NCBI GenBank assembly: GCA_039812545.1
Contig: JBDIAR010000104.1
Coordinates: forward strand, 1 to 12,684
DNA length: 12,684 nt
From: JBDIAR01 sp039812545
GTDB taxonomy: Bacteria; Actinomycetota; Actinomycetes; Actinomycetales; Dermatophilaceae
Direction: 5' to 3'
This document shows positions 12,544 to 12,684 of the stretch, one piece after another (the stretch's first letter is position 1; the number at the start of each line of letters is the position of its first letter). Position numbers and translations under genes: made by a program. The notes beneath the pieces were generated by a model. That model was given only the letters and a program-made list of their open reading frames with translations. It ran no database searches and had not been told where the DNA came from.

Positions 12544-12684
12544 TCAGGACTCGAGCATGTCCGAGGTGAGGTTGGCGTCGGTCCCGGCGATCCCCAGGTC
12601 CCCAGCGCGCTTGTCGGCCATCGAGAGCAGCCGCCGGATCCGGCCGGCCACCGCGTCCTTGGTCATCGGCGGGTCGGCCAGCTG
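12544..12684 (-). CDS. whiA: WhiA, C-terminal fragment cut by the window edge
   Basis: The last 46 codons and TGA of a gene running off the window. The peptide reads ADPPMTKDAVAGRIRRLLSM, then ADKRAGDLGI and TDANLTSDMLES, which matches the C-terminal helix-turn-helix end of WhiA, the actinobacterial sporulation and cell-division regulator with a homing-endonuclease-like N-terminal domain. Position just upstream of gap is the usual one. The rest of the gene, and so its integrity, cannot be judged. 225 bp separate it from gap. Confidence 0.9.
   Translation of the reverse strand, partial: QLADPPMTKDAVAGRIRRLLSMADKRAGDLGIAGTDANLTSDMLES

Overview
The window (about 70% G+C by eye) is a chromosomal central-carbon locus of a high-GC actinobacterium. 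OpcA, RbpA and the tail of WhiA, all actinobacterial hallmarks, sit next to pentose-phosphate and glycolytic genes. The order tkt-tal-zwf-opcA facing rbpA-secG-tpiA-pgk-gap-whiA resembles Micrococcales genomes, possibly the Intrasporangiaceae/Dermatophilaceae, but the genus is a guess. No tRNA, rRNA, IS element, prophage or CRISPR array was seen.

Layout. Plus strand, 94-6257: a tightly packed operon of transketolase, transaldolase, glucose-6-phosphate dehydrogenase and its assembly factor OpcA, with junctions of +1, -4 and -4 nt, ending at a stem-loop. Plus strand, 6386-8425: a monocistronic membrane acyltransferase with a C-terminal SGNH domain, of the OatA type. It sits where 6-phosphogluconolactonase (pgl) usually lies in related genomes. 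A 62-bp convergent spacer holds three phased copies of a GC-rich palindrome. Minus strand, 12684 to 8488: the 3' end of whiA, a 225-bp regulatory spacer, then gap-pgk-tpiA, a perfect 23-bp hairpin, and secG-rbpA.

How the genes work together: zwf/OpcA feed the oxidative pentose-phosphate branch, and tkt and tal return sugars to glycolysis at glyceraldehyde-3-phosphate and fructose-6-phosphate. gap, pgk and tpiA run the triose part of glycolysis or gluconeogenesis. secG (protein export), rbpA (RNA polymerase activator) and whiA (developmental/division regulator) are growth-linked neighbours.

The most unusual signal is not a gene. The heptamer GTATGCC (complement GGCATAC) occurs 20 times in 12.7 kb, against about 1.3 expected from base composition. 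It is split 10:10 between strands, used in more than one reading frame, and denser in spacers. All four spacer copies form two inverted pairs, one inside the tpiA-secG hairpin and one flanking a CRP-like site upstream of gap. This resembles a DNA-uptake-like or methylation-type genomic signature. Other points of note are a G-quadruplex-capable C-rich leader in front of tkt, a long basic tail on OpcA, an atypical GES nucleophile motif in the acyltransferase, and operator-like palindromes upstream of gap.
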